61,753 nucleotides of DNA from JAPLMI01 sp043798375 (GTDB taxonomy: Bacteria > Omnitrophota > Gorgyraeia > 2-01-FULL-45-10): contig JAZDOS010000038.1 in the NCBI GenBank assembly GCA_043798375.1, positions 1 to 61,753 on the forward strand. Reading direction: 5' to 3'. The number at the start of each line of letters is the position of its first letter. Position 1 is the first letter of the stretch. Shown one piece after another: positions 7,525-15,034 of this stretch. The notes below the pieces were generated by a model, which had not been told where the DNA came from, searched no databases, and saw nothing but the letters and a program-made list of their open reading frames with translations. The translations under genes and the position numbers were made by a program.

Positions 7525-9579
7525 ATGAGTAAGAATCTGGTAATAGTAGAGTCGCCCGCCAAGGCAAAGACGATAAACAAGTTCCTCGGGAAAAATTACA
7601 CCGTAGTGGCGAGCATGGGCCATATAATCGACCTTCCCAAGTCGAAGCTCGGCGTTGACGTCGAAAACGACTTCAAACCCGAATACATCGTAATGACCGA
7701 CAGGAAGAAGCATCTGACGGCGCTTAAAAAGGATGCCAAGGGTAAAGATGCCGTATACCTTGCCGCCGATCCGGACAGGGAGGGCGAGGCCATTTCATGG
7801 CATATAAAAAATGCGCTAACCGACAAAAAATTGAAGTTCCACAGGGTGGAATTCGATGAAATAACCAAGGATGCCGTCCTGGCCGCGTTCAAACATCCGA
7901 GGGAGATCGACATGAACCTCGTGAATGCCCAGCAGGCGCGCCGCATCCTCGACCGCATCGTAGGTTATACGATAAGCCCGATACTCTGGAAGAAGGTTGC
8001 GCGCGGGCTCTCCGCCGGCCGCGTCCAGTCCGTCGCTGTGCGGTTAATAGTAGAACGCGAGGAAGAGATTAAAAGATTCAAGCCGCTGGAATACTGGGAT
8101 ATCACAGCCCAGCTGAAACGGCATGCGGATAGCCCCAGGGATAAATTTGACGCAAAACTAGAAAAACACAAGAATGAGAAGATAAACATAGGAAACAGGC
8201 ACGACGCGGACAGGATCGTCGGTGTCCTGAAAAAAGAGCATTTCGTAGTTACCGATGTCAGGGAGGCAAAGAAGAAGAAGAATCCGTATCCGCCGTTTAC
8301 GACATCGAAACTTCAGCAGGAGGCGTTCAACAAACTGAGATTTTCCGGCGCGCGGACGATGCATATAGCCCAGACGCTGTACGAGGGTGTTGAGCTGGGT
8401 AAGGAAGGATCGGTCGGCCTCATAACGTACATGAGAACGGATTCGGTCAAGATATCGAAAGACGCTCAAGGATCGGCCAGGGAGTACATACTCGCGACTT
8501 ACGGTAAAAAATATTACCCGGAAATCCCGAATTTCTACAAATCCAGAAAGAGCGCCCAGGAAGCGCACGAGGCGATAAGGCCGACGCTGCCTTTGAGAGA
8601 ACCGAATTCGGTGAAAAATCACCTCTCGCCGGAGCAGCTGAAATTATATACGCTCATCTGGAACCGGTTTTTAGCGAGCCAGATGTCGCCGGCAATAATT
8701 TCTCAGACGACAGTCGATATAAAGGCGGGCGATTATCTTTTCAAAACGGGCGCCGCGAAGGTTGTATTCGACGGATACACGGCCGTATATGAAATTGAAA
8801 AGGAAAAAGACGATTTCGGGGAAGAGGACAAGGCGAAACTGCCCGAACTTTCGGTAGGGCTTGAGCTTGACCTTCTGGGGCTTCTACCCGCCCAGCACTT
8901 TACAAAACCGCCTCCGAGATACTCTGACGCGACGCTGGTCAAGGTCCTCGAAGAGCTGGGCATAGGAAGGCCGTCGACCTACGCGCCGATCATCCAGACG
9001 ATCACGGCGCGGGATTACGTAAACAGGGTCTCCGGTTATTTTCATCCCACGGAGCTTGGCACTGTCGTGGCCCAGCTTCTTATCAAGCACTTCCCGAAGA
9101 TACTTGACGTTGAATTCACGGCGAAGATGGAGGATGAGCTGGACGGCATCGAGGAAGGCGAAGCGGATTACCTTATGGTATTGAAGGCCTTCTATTCTCC
9201 GTTCATACATTCCGCGGAAAGCGCGAAGCTCGAGATGAAGGATGTCAAGAAAGAGATAGGCGCTACGAACGAGATCTGCGGCCTTTGCGGAAAACCCATG
9301 ATCATCAAGTGGGGCCGCAGGGGGAAATTCCTGAGTTGTTCCGATTACCCGCGGTGCAAAAACGCCAAATCTATCACCAGCGGAGTGAAATGCCCAATCC
9401 CGAATTGCGGCGGAGAGCTTGTCCAGCGCCGTTCCAGGCGCGGCCCGTTCTTCGGCTGCACCAACTACCCCAAGTGCACCTACACGGCGAGAAAACTTCC
9501 CGAATCCCTCGACAAAAGCTCGGAATTCGGTCCCGAGCGAAGCCGAGGGACCGAAAAGGAAGGTGAAGTCGTAACTTAA
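7525..9579 (+). CDS. topA: DNA topoisomerase I (type IA)
   Basis: Relaxes negative supercoils through a 5'-phosphotyrosine intermediate. The Toprim domain begins at once with LVIVESPAKAKTI (Glu9) and has the DPDREGEAI metal motif. The catalytic tyrosine is Tyr302 in GLITYMRTDS. The C-terminus has two zinc ribbons, the first opening with CGLCGKP and the second with CPIPNCGG and GCTNYPKC. After the last ribbon the frame reads through a palindrome (9526-9555), which adds about 20 non-conserved residues. The gene sits in the dprA-topA-xerD order frequent in bacteria, and its stop overlaps the xerD start by one base. Confidence 0.96.
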   Translation: MSKNLVIVESPAKAKTINKFLGKNYTVVASMGHIIDLPKSKLGVDVENDFKPEYIVMTDRKKHLTALKKDAKGKDAVYLAADPDREGEAISWHIKNALTDKKLKFHRVEFDEITKDAVLAAFKHPREIDMNLVNAQQARRILDRIVGYTISPILWKKVARGLSAGRVQSVAVRLIVEREEEIKRFKPLEYWDITAQLKRHADSPRDKFDAKLEKHKNEKINIGNRHDADRIVGVLKKEHFVVTDVREAKKKKNPYPPFTTSKLQQEAFNKLRFSGARTMHIAQTLYEGVELGKEGSVGLITYMRTDSVKISKDAQGSAREYILATYGKKYYPEIPNFYKSRKSAQEAHEAIRPTLPLREPNSVKNHLSPEQLKLYTLIWNRFLASQMSPAIISQTTVDIKAGDYLFKTGAAKVVFDGYTAVYEIEKEKDDFGEEDKAKLPELSVGLELDLLGLLPAQHFTKPPPRYSDATLVKVLEELGIGRPSTYAPIIQTITARDYVNRVSGYFHPTELGTVVAQLLIKHFPKILDVEFTAKMEDELDGIEEGEADYLMVLKAFYSPFIHSAESAKLEMKDVKKEIGATNEICGLCGKPMIIKWGRRGKFLSCSDYPRCKNAKSITSGVKCPIPNCGGELVQRRSRRGPFFGCTNYPKCTYTARKLPESLDKSSEFGPERSRGTEKEGEVVT
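9526..9555. repeat. palindrome inside the 3' end of topA
   Basis: The arms TTCGGTCCC (9527-9535 region) and GGGACCGAA pair perfectly around a 12-base loop. The element is read in frame and encodes a tail absent from the conserved part of topoisomerase I. Confidence 0.7.
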
Positions 9580-10451
9580 TGCAAAGATATATCGATAAAT
9601 TCATAAATTATCTCAAGGTAGAGAAGGACGCGTCCCCTCATACTATAACAAATTACGGGGTAGACCTTAAGGCGTTCGGGGCATTTCTCGGCGAGAAGGA
9701 CGTTGCGGCTATCGATCACCTTGTATTACGCAAATATCTTGCCGAGATGAGGGCCAGGAATTATTCCAGGAGGACAGTTGCCAGGAAACTCGCGTCATTA
9801 AGGAGTTTCTTCAGGTTTTTATTCAGGGAAGGGCATATAAAGGCCAATCCGGTCACGGCTATATCGACGCCCAAACTTGACAAAAAACTGCCTATTGTCC
9901 TCGATGTCAATAAAGTCGCAAAACTCGTCCAGGCGCCGGCAGAAGACAGTCTTGCCGGACTTCGCGACAGGGCGATCCTGGAGACGCTCTATTCGGCCGG
10001 CATACGCGTGAGCGAACTTGTCGGGCTCAATGCGGATGACGTGGATTTTATAAGCGAGGTTATCAAGGTTTTCGGCAAGGGCCGGAAGGAGCGCATGGTT
10101 CCGGTCGGAGCGCCCGCTGTCTCGGCCCTGAGGAAGTATGTTGACAGGAAGGGCGGGCAGAAAGTGAAAGATAAGGACGCCGTGTTTCTGAATAAATCCG
10201 GCAGGCGCCTTACCGATAGGAGTGTGCGCCGGATAGTCGACAAATATATCCGCCAGACGAGCGCAGCCGTCCACATCTCGCCGCACTCGCTCCGCCATTC
10301 GTTCGCGACGCATCTCCTGGACCGCGGCGCGGATTTACGAAGCGTCCAGGAACTCCTCGGCCACATGAACCTGTCGACGACCCAGATCTATACGCACGTT
10401 ACGATGGAGCGCCTGAAGACGGTTTACGACAAAGCCCATCCTAGAGCGTAA
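9579..10451 (+). CDS. xerD: tyrosine recombinase XerC/XerD
   Basis: Resolves chromosome dimers at dif. The N-terminal SAM-like core-binding domain covers about residues 1-90. The catalytic domain carries Arg143 in GIRVSELVGL, the HSLRH box near 240, the second histidine in LLGHMNLSTTQIY and the nucleophile Tyr271. Length (290) and position after topA fit a chromosomal Xer protein rather than a phage integrase. XerC and XerD cannot be told apart here without a tree. The stop is followed by a 250-base structured gap before waaA. Confidence 0.9.
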   Translation: MQRYIDKFINYLKVEKDASPHTITNYGVDLKAFGAFLGEKDVAAIDHLVLRKYLAEMRARNYSRRTVARKLASLRSFFRFLFREGHIKANPVTAISTPKLDKKLPIVLDVNKVAKLVQAPAEDSLAGLRDRAILETLYSAGIRVSELVGLNADDVDFISEVIKVFGKGRKERMVPVGAPAVSALRKYVDRKGGQKVKDKDAVFLNKSGRRLTDRSVRRIVDKYIRQTSAAVHISPHSLRHSFATHLLDRGADLRSVQELLGHMNLSTTQIYTHVTMERLKTVYDKAHPRA

Positions 10452-10458
10452 TGGAGGT

Positions 10459-10692
10459 AAAATTTTTCGTGTCAAAGCGCAGGCGGTAACTTTTGTGGCC
10501 GCCTTCCGCGGACGCAAATCGGCATTAGGCATGCCGATTTGCTCGGAAAAATTTCGATGGCCGCTCAACCTGGCAATGCGTATACAATTGTCCAGTTTTC
10601 GCGTCCTTCTGTATCGCCATAATGTATCGAAATTTTTCAACGCCGCTTCAGGCGGCACACAAAAGTTCCGCCATCTCGAGAGGCGAAAATTT
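10459..10692. repeat. ~235-base nested inverted-repeat element before waaA
   Basis: Three layers of pairing are visible. AAAATTTTTCG near 10459 pairs with CGAAAATTT near 10684. GGCGGTAACTTTTGTGGCCGCC (10482-10503) pairs with the GGCGGCACACAAAAGTTCCGCC-type arm at 10651-10672. GGAAAAATTTCGAT pairs with ATCGAAATTTTTCA in the centre. An independent perfect 11-bp hairpin GCAAATCGGCA/TGCCGATTTGC sits at 10514-10542. The whole element is free of stops in the waaA frame but encodes nothing recognisable. Confidence 0.75.
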
Positions 10693-10701
10693 AGGAGCAA
10701 G

Positions 10702-11967
10702 ATGCTATACGACATAGGATTCGCGATATTCTCGCTCTTCTATCTGCCGGCGCTGATATTCAAGGGCAAACTGCACGCAGGATTTGCGGAGAGATTCGGC
10801 ATGTTCAGCCCCGATAAGCGCAGGGCCCTGGAAGATGCCCGGGGCGCGATATGGATACAGGCGGTGAGTGTCGGCGAAGTGAGTGTCTGCAAAAGCCTCG
10901 TATCAAAATTAAGGACGGAACTTCCGGACAAAAAGATTGTTATCTCAACGATCACGAAGACCGGAAACGACCTGGCGAAGAAGCTCTTCTCGAAAGACGC
11001 GCTGATTTTATATTTTCCTCTCGATTTCTCACCGGTCGTGAAAAAGGTTGTAGCGTTAATAAAGCCGTGTATGTACGTTATGATAGAGACCGAGATCTGG
11101 CCCAATCTTTTGAAAGAGTTGTCGGCCGGCGGCATCCCGTCGATACTCATAAACGGAAGGATCTCCGACAGATCGATAGGCAAATACATGCTGGCCAGGC
11201 CCTTCCTTAAAAATACGCTTGGCAGGCCCGGCCGATTTTCAATGCAATCCGGGCTTGACGCCGAACGTATCATCTCCATGGGCGCGCCCGGGGACAGGGT
11301 GGAAGTCGCCGGCAATATGAAATTCGACGTCGATATCAAGGCCGACTCGAAGGCGATGGAGGTTTTAAGAGAGGCATTATCGTTAAAAGCCGACGAAGAA
11401 CTTTTTGTCGCCGGCAGTACGCATCCCGGCGAGGAAAAGGTGGTCATCGAATCTTTCAGGGAACTCCTGAAAGAGTTTCCGAAACTGAAACTCCTCATCG
11501 CGCCGCGCCACGTGGAGCGGGCGGGTGAGGTAGAAAAATTAGTGAAGACATTGGGGTTTGAGCCGGCCCGGTTATCGAACGAACACCGAAAACCGAATAC
11601 CGAAAACAGAATCTTCATACTTGACTTTATCGGCCAAATGAGCGCCGCCTATGCGGCCGCGACGATAGTCTACATCGGAGGCAGCCTCGTGAAACACGGC
11701 GGGCAGAATCCGATAGAGCCGGCGATATTCGGAAAGCCGGTTTTATTCGGGCCGTATATGTTTAATTTCAGGGATATCTCCGCGGCATTCCTGAAAAATA
11801 ACGCCGCGATCCGGGTTCAAAATTTAGAAGAGATAGTCAAGAACGCCAAGGTTTTATTGAAGGACAGGGCTAATCGTGATGAGATCGGTAAACTTGCCAA
11901 AGGGACAGCGATTGCCGGCCGCGGCGCGACCGGGCGTAATGTCGAAATACTGAAAAAATATGCGTAA
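10702..11967 (+). CDS. waaA: 3-deoxy-D-manno-octulosonic acid (Kdo) transferase
   Basis: Adds Kdo from CMP-Kdo to lipid IVA at the inner face of the cytoplasmic membrane, the step that begins the LPS inner core. An N-terminal hydrophobic helix anchors it. WIQAVSVGEV is the family's N-terminal signature, and IEPAIFGKPVLFGP is the C-terminal donor-site motif. The frame is open far upstream through a palindromic element, but AGGAGC lies 7 bases before the ATG at 10702, where WaaA homology begins. Around residues 293-303 the protein contains EHRKPNTENR, encoded by three 7-bp ACCGAAW units, an in-frame repeat insertion. The 3' end overlaps lpxK by 8 bases. Confidence 0.92.
   Translation: MLYDIGFAIFSLFYLPALIFKGKLHAGFAERFGMFSPDKRRALEDARGAIWIQAVSVGEVSVCKSLVSKLRTELPDKKIVISTITKTGNDLAKKLFSKDALILYFPLDFSPVVKKVVALIKPCMYVMIETEIWPNLLKELSAGGIPSILINGRISDRSIGKYMLARPFLKNTLGRPGRFSMQSGLDAERIISMGAPGDRVEVAGNMKFDVDIKADSKAMEVLREALSLKADEELFVAGSTHPGEEKVVIESFRELLKEFPKLKLLIAPRHVERAGEVEKLVKTLGFEPARLSNEHRKPNTENRIFILDFIGQMSAAYAAATIVYIGGSLVKHGGQNPIEPAIFGKPVLFGPYMFNFRDISAAFLKNNAAIRVQNLEEIVKNAKVLLKDRANRDEIGKLAKGTAIAGRGATGRNVEILKKYA
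11578..11611. repeat. in-frame 7-bp repeat inside waaA
   Basis: Units ACCGAAA, ACCGAAT, ACCGAAA follow each other without gap. They are translated as part of a poorly conserved loop between the two Rossmann halves of WaaA. Confidence 0.75.
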
Positions 11968-13009
11968 TTTTATTTATTCCTTGATGACAGACAGGAGAAG
12001 CGGCCCGGTAGTCGCGCCGTTAAAGTTTATTTTATATCTCGCGTCGCTGCCTTATGGCATCGCGATATATATAAGGAGGCTCCTTTACAACTGCGGAATA
12101 TTCAAAAGCAAAAAGGTGCCGATGAAGGTCATAAGCGTCGGAAACCTGACGCTCGGCGGCACGGGCAAGACGCCTTTTGTGATATGCCTGTCAAAAATAT
12201 TGAACGACCAATTGAAGAAGAGGGTCAGCGTCCTGATACGCGGCTACGGCTGGGATGAGCAGAACATGCTCAAGAAGAAAATGCCGGATATACCGATACT
12301 CGTCGGCGAGGACAGGGCGCGTTCGGCGCACAAAGCCATTAAACTTTATGGCAGCGATACGGCGGTGCTCGACGACGGGTTTCAGCATTGGGAGCTCGAC
12401 AGGGACCTCGATATAGTGCTCGTGGATTCCCGGAATCCGTTCGGCAATAGAAAGCTTTTCCCCCGCGGCATACTCCGGGAGAGGCTAAATGCCATGCGGC
12501 GCGCGGATGTAGCGGTATTTACAAAGGTTGACAAGGCCGGGCACGGCCTCGACAGCATAAAAGCGGAGATCAGGCGTTATAAAGACGATATGATATTCGT
12601 TGAGGCGGTGCATAAGCCGGTTTGTATCCGCGACCTGAGGAACAGGAAGGATGTCGGGCTTGCGTATTTTAAAGGAAAGAGGCTGATACTCGTTTCCAGC
12701 ATAGGCGATCCGTCGTATTTCGAAGAGACGGTGAGGGATTTTGGCGCCGACATAGCGGAACATATAATATTTCCCGATCATCACAACTATACACAAGCCG
12801 ATATGGCGCGCATATTGCGGAGGTGCGATGAGCGAAAGTTCGATTTCGTATTGATGACCGAAAAGGACGAAGTGAAGATCCGCAGGATGTCTTTGTCGTT
12901 CGAAAAATACATTCCCATGACTCTGGTTGTCGAGATGGACATAGTAGCGGGAAAGGAGCTTTTGATTGATAGACTTAATAGCCTATATAACCGTAAGGCT
13001 GCTAAATAA
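11960..13009 (+). CDS. lpxK: tetraacyldisaccharide 4'-kinase
   Basis: Phosphorylates the 4' position of the lipid A disaccharide at the cytoplasmic membrane. The hydrophobic N-terminal helix (about residues 18-38) is followed by VGNLTLGGTGKTP, whose P-loop GGTGKT spans 66-71. DDGFQHWELDRDLDIVLVD is the LpxK signature with the catalytic aspartates. The protein has 349 residues, a normal length. It starts 8 bases before the waaA stop and ends inside the next gene's 5' end, so waaA-lpxK-lpxL form one coupled lipid A/Kdo operon. Confidence 0.94.
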   Translation: MRNFIYSLMTDRRSGPVVAPLKFILYLASLPYGIAIYIRRLLYNCGIFKSKKVPMKVISVGNLTLGGTGKTPFVICLSKILNDQLKKRVSVLIRGYGWDEQNMLKKKMPDIPILVGEDRARSAHKAIKLYGSDTAVLDDGFQHWELDRDLDIVLVDSRNPFGNRKLFPRGILRERLNAMRRADVAVFTKVDKAGHGLDSIKAEIRRYKDDMIFVEAVHKPVCIRDLRNRKDVGLAYFKGKRLILVSSIGDPSYFEETVRDFGADIAEHIIFPDHHNYTQADMARILRRCDERKFDFVLMTEKDEVKIRRMSLSFEKYIPMTLVVEMDIVAGKELLIDRLNSLYNRKAAK

Positions 13010-14909
13010 AATATTCGCGCTTATCCCCATAAGCATTTCGTTATGGTTCGGAAGACGGATGGGTGGAATTGCCTTCTTCTTTAACAGGCGCAGGCGGGTT
13101 ATCGCGTATGCCAACCTCAAGGCCGCGTTCGCGAAAGACAAATCACCGCGGGAATTGAGGGCGGTCACGAAGCGCGTCTACCAGAATATGGTCCAGACAT
13201 TTATCGAGGTCCTGAACCTTACCAAGATAAATAAAAGATATGTCGACCGGTATGTGGATGTCATAAATTTTCAGCGGCTGAAAGATGCCGCGAAATCCGG
13301 CCGGGGGACGATACTCCTCACGGCTCACTTCGGCGACTGGGAATTGTCGAGCCTGGTGAGCTCGGTCATCGGCTTCCCGATAATGGTCCTTGTCAGAGAA
13401 CAGAAGATGAAGCGCTTGAACGAGCTTCTGAACCGCTTGAGGGAATCGAACGGCTGTAAAGTAATAAGGAAGGGGATGTCGATAAAAAGTATCCTGAAGG
13501 CGCTCTACGGTAAAAATATAGTAGGCATACTCTCGGACCAGGACGCCGGGAAGAACGGGATGTTCGTGGATTTCTTCGGGCGTCCGGCATCATGCCACGC
13601 GGGCCCGTTCGAGATGGCAAAACATACCGGCTCATTGATACTTCCGAATTTCAATGTGCGCACAGGCGGCCCGTACCATAAGCTTTACCTGGAAGATTAT
13701 ATAGATTTCAACCGGGCCGGTTCTTCCGACGACATAAGGCAGAACCTGCAGAGATTTACGAAGCTGCTCGAATCTTATATCAGAAAGTATCCGGACCAGT
13801 GGTTGTGGCTGCATAAGAGGTGGAAGTCCACACCCGTAAGGACGGTCCTTGTCATAAATGACGGCAGGACGGGCCATCTCAATCAATCGCTCGCGGTTGC
13901 GCGCGAAATCCAGAGGGCGCGCGTTACCCGGGGTTACAGGATCGACGACACGAAGATCGAAATCGTCGACATCAGGTATAAGAACGGATTTTCGCGCGCG
14001 CTCTTATCCGCATGCGCCGGTTTCGCGACGTGGCGCTGTCACGGCTGTATGAGGTGCATGAAGTTCTGTCTCGAGAAAGAAAGCTATGATAGATTGATGA
14101 AGGCCTATTCCGATTTTGTCGTCTCATGCGGTTCAGGTTCCGCGCCGGTAAATATCTTTATGTCGAAAGAGAATAACGCGAAGAATGTGGTAGTGATGAA
14201 GCCCGGTGTATTCATGGGCCTTAATAAATTCAGCCTTGCCGTGATTCCCCGGCATGACGAGCCCGCGAGGAGAAAGAACGTCATTACTACGCGCCTTGCG
14301 CCCAACCTTGTGGATGCGGAGATGTTGAGATCGGACGGCGAGAAGCTGGGGGCCGCCGCGAGGATCGGGAAAGAAACGGTTGTGGGGCTTCTCATCGGCG
14401 GCGACAACCCGGAATTTTCGCTTACTAAAGAGAATATCGATAACGCGATAGATAATATATTAAGATTTTCGGAAAGGACCGATGCGGACATACTGGCTAC
14501 TACTTCCAGAAGGACGCCTCCCGAGGTAGAAAAAATCCTTAAAGAGAAGCTGGGAAAACATCCCAGGTGCAGGCTTCTTATCATAGCGAACGAGAAGAAT
14601 TACGATTTTGCGGTCGGCGGCATATTGAGTTTAGCCGGCATTGTTGTGGTCTCGGGCGAATCGGTCTCGATGGTGTCGGAGGCGGTTACATCCGGCAAGC
14701 GCGTCGCGGTATTTAAGCCCGAGAAGAAGAATAGGGCCATGTCGAAGCACGAAAAGGCTTTGGACATTCTAAAAAAGTCCGACTACATCACCTATTCAAG
14801 GCCGGAGCATCTGGAGATATACCTCTACAGGCTCTGGGGCGACGAAACGCCGCCGAAAGATCCCGGCGACAGGGAGAAGATATTCGCCGCGGTTCGAAGG
14901 TTGATATGA
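12966..14909 (+). CDS. fusion: LpxL-type lipid A acyltransferase + ELM1-family domain
   Basis: The N-terminal ~285 residues are a lipid A secondary acyltransferase (LpxL/HtrB family): a membrane helix, then AHFGDWEL with the HX4E catalytic pair (His121, Glu126), then DQDAG and FFGRPASCHAGP. From about residue 290 the protein continues as an ELM1 (DUF1022) domain, starting VLVINDGRTGHLNQ and including GLLIGGDN, TTSRRTPPE and the donor-site-like SGESVSMVSEA. Bacterial ELM1 proteins are GT-B-like and of unknown function. A CX2CX2CX3C cluster (Cys358, 361, 364, 368) lies in the ELM1 part. The start is TTG, chosen because it precedes the anchor helix. The gene overlaps lpxK by 44 bases. Role in LPS assembly is inferred from context. 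Confidence 0.85.
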   Translation: MIDLIAYITVRLLNKIFALIPISISLWFGRRMGGIAFFFNRRRRVIAYANLKAAFAKDKSPRELRAVTKRVYQNMVQTFIEVLNLTKINKRYVDRYVDVINFQRLKDAAKSGRGTILLTAHFGDWELSSLVSSVIGFPIMVLVREQKMKRLNELLNRLRESNGCKVIRKGMSIKSILKALYGKNIVGILSDQDAGKNGMFVDFFGRPASCHAGPFEMAKHTGSLILPNFNVRTGGPYHKLYLEDYIDFNRAGSSDDIRQNLQRFTKLLESYIRKYPDQWLWLHKRWKSTPVRTVLVINDGRTGHLNQSLAVAREIQRARVTRGYRIDDTKIEIVDIRYKNGFSRALLSACAGFATWRCHGCMRCMKFCLEKESYDRLMKAYSDFVVSCGSGSAPVNIFMSKENNAKNVVVMKPGVFMGLNKFSLAVIPRHDEPARRKNVITTRLAPNLVDAEMLRSDGEKLGAAARIGKETVVGLLIGGDNPEFSLTKENIDNAIDNILRFSERTDADILATTSRRTPPEVEKILKEKLGKHPRCRLLIIANEKNYDFAVGGILSLAGIVVVSGESVSMVSEAVTSGKRVAVFKPEKKNRAMSKHEKALDILKKSDYITYSRPEHLEIYLYRLWGDETPPKDPGDREKIFAAVRRLI

Positions 14910-15017
14910 ATATTACCAATACAACCTTTACCAATACAACCTTAGAGGTTGCCTGCGGCAACCTCTAAGGTTGTATTGGTAATATTCATATTAGAGGTTG
15001 CCTGCGGCAACCTCTAA
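14904..15017. repeat. palindrome family with AGGTTGCC/GGCAACCT arms, copy 1 (double)
   Basis: A large palindrome runs from 14904 to 14991: ATATGAATATTACC and its inverted copy at the ends, CAATACAACC nested inside (the left arm tandemly repeated once), and the centre TTAGAGGTTGCC TGC GGCAACCTCTAA. The central hairpin is repeated directly at 14991-15017. It separates the lipid A genes from the glycosyltransferases and may terminate or attenuate transcription. Confidence 0.85.
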
Positions 15018-15034
15018 TGTTGACAAAGGGTTTT

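Noticed and set aside
10495..10701. N-terminal extension of waaA through the palindromic element
   Set aside because: The frame is open but the residues are repeat-derived. AGGAGC and family homology both point to ATG 10702.
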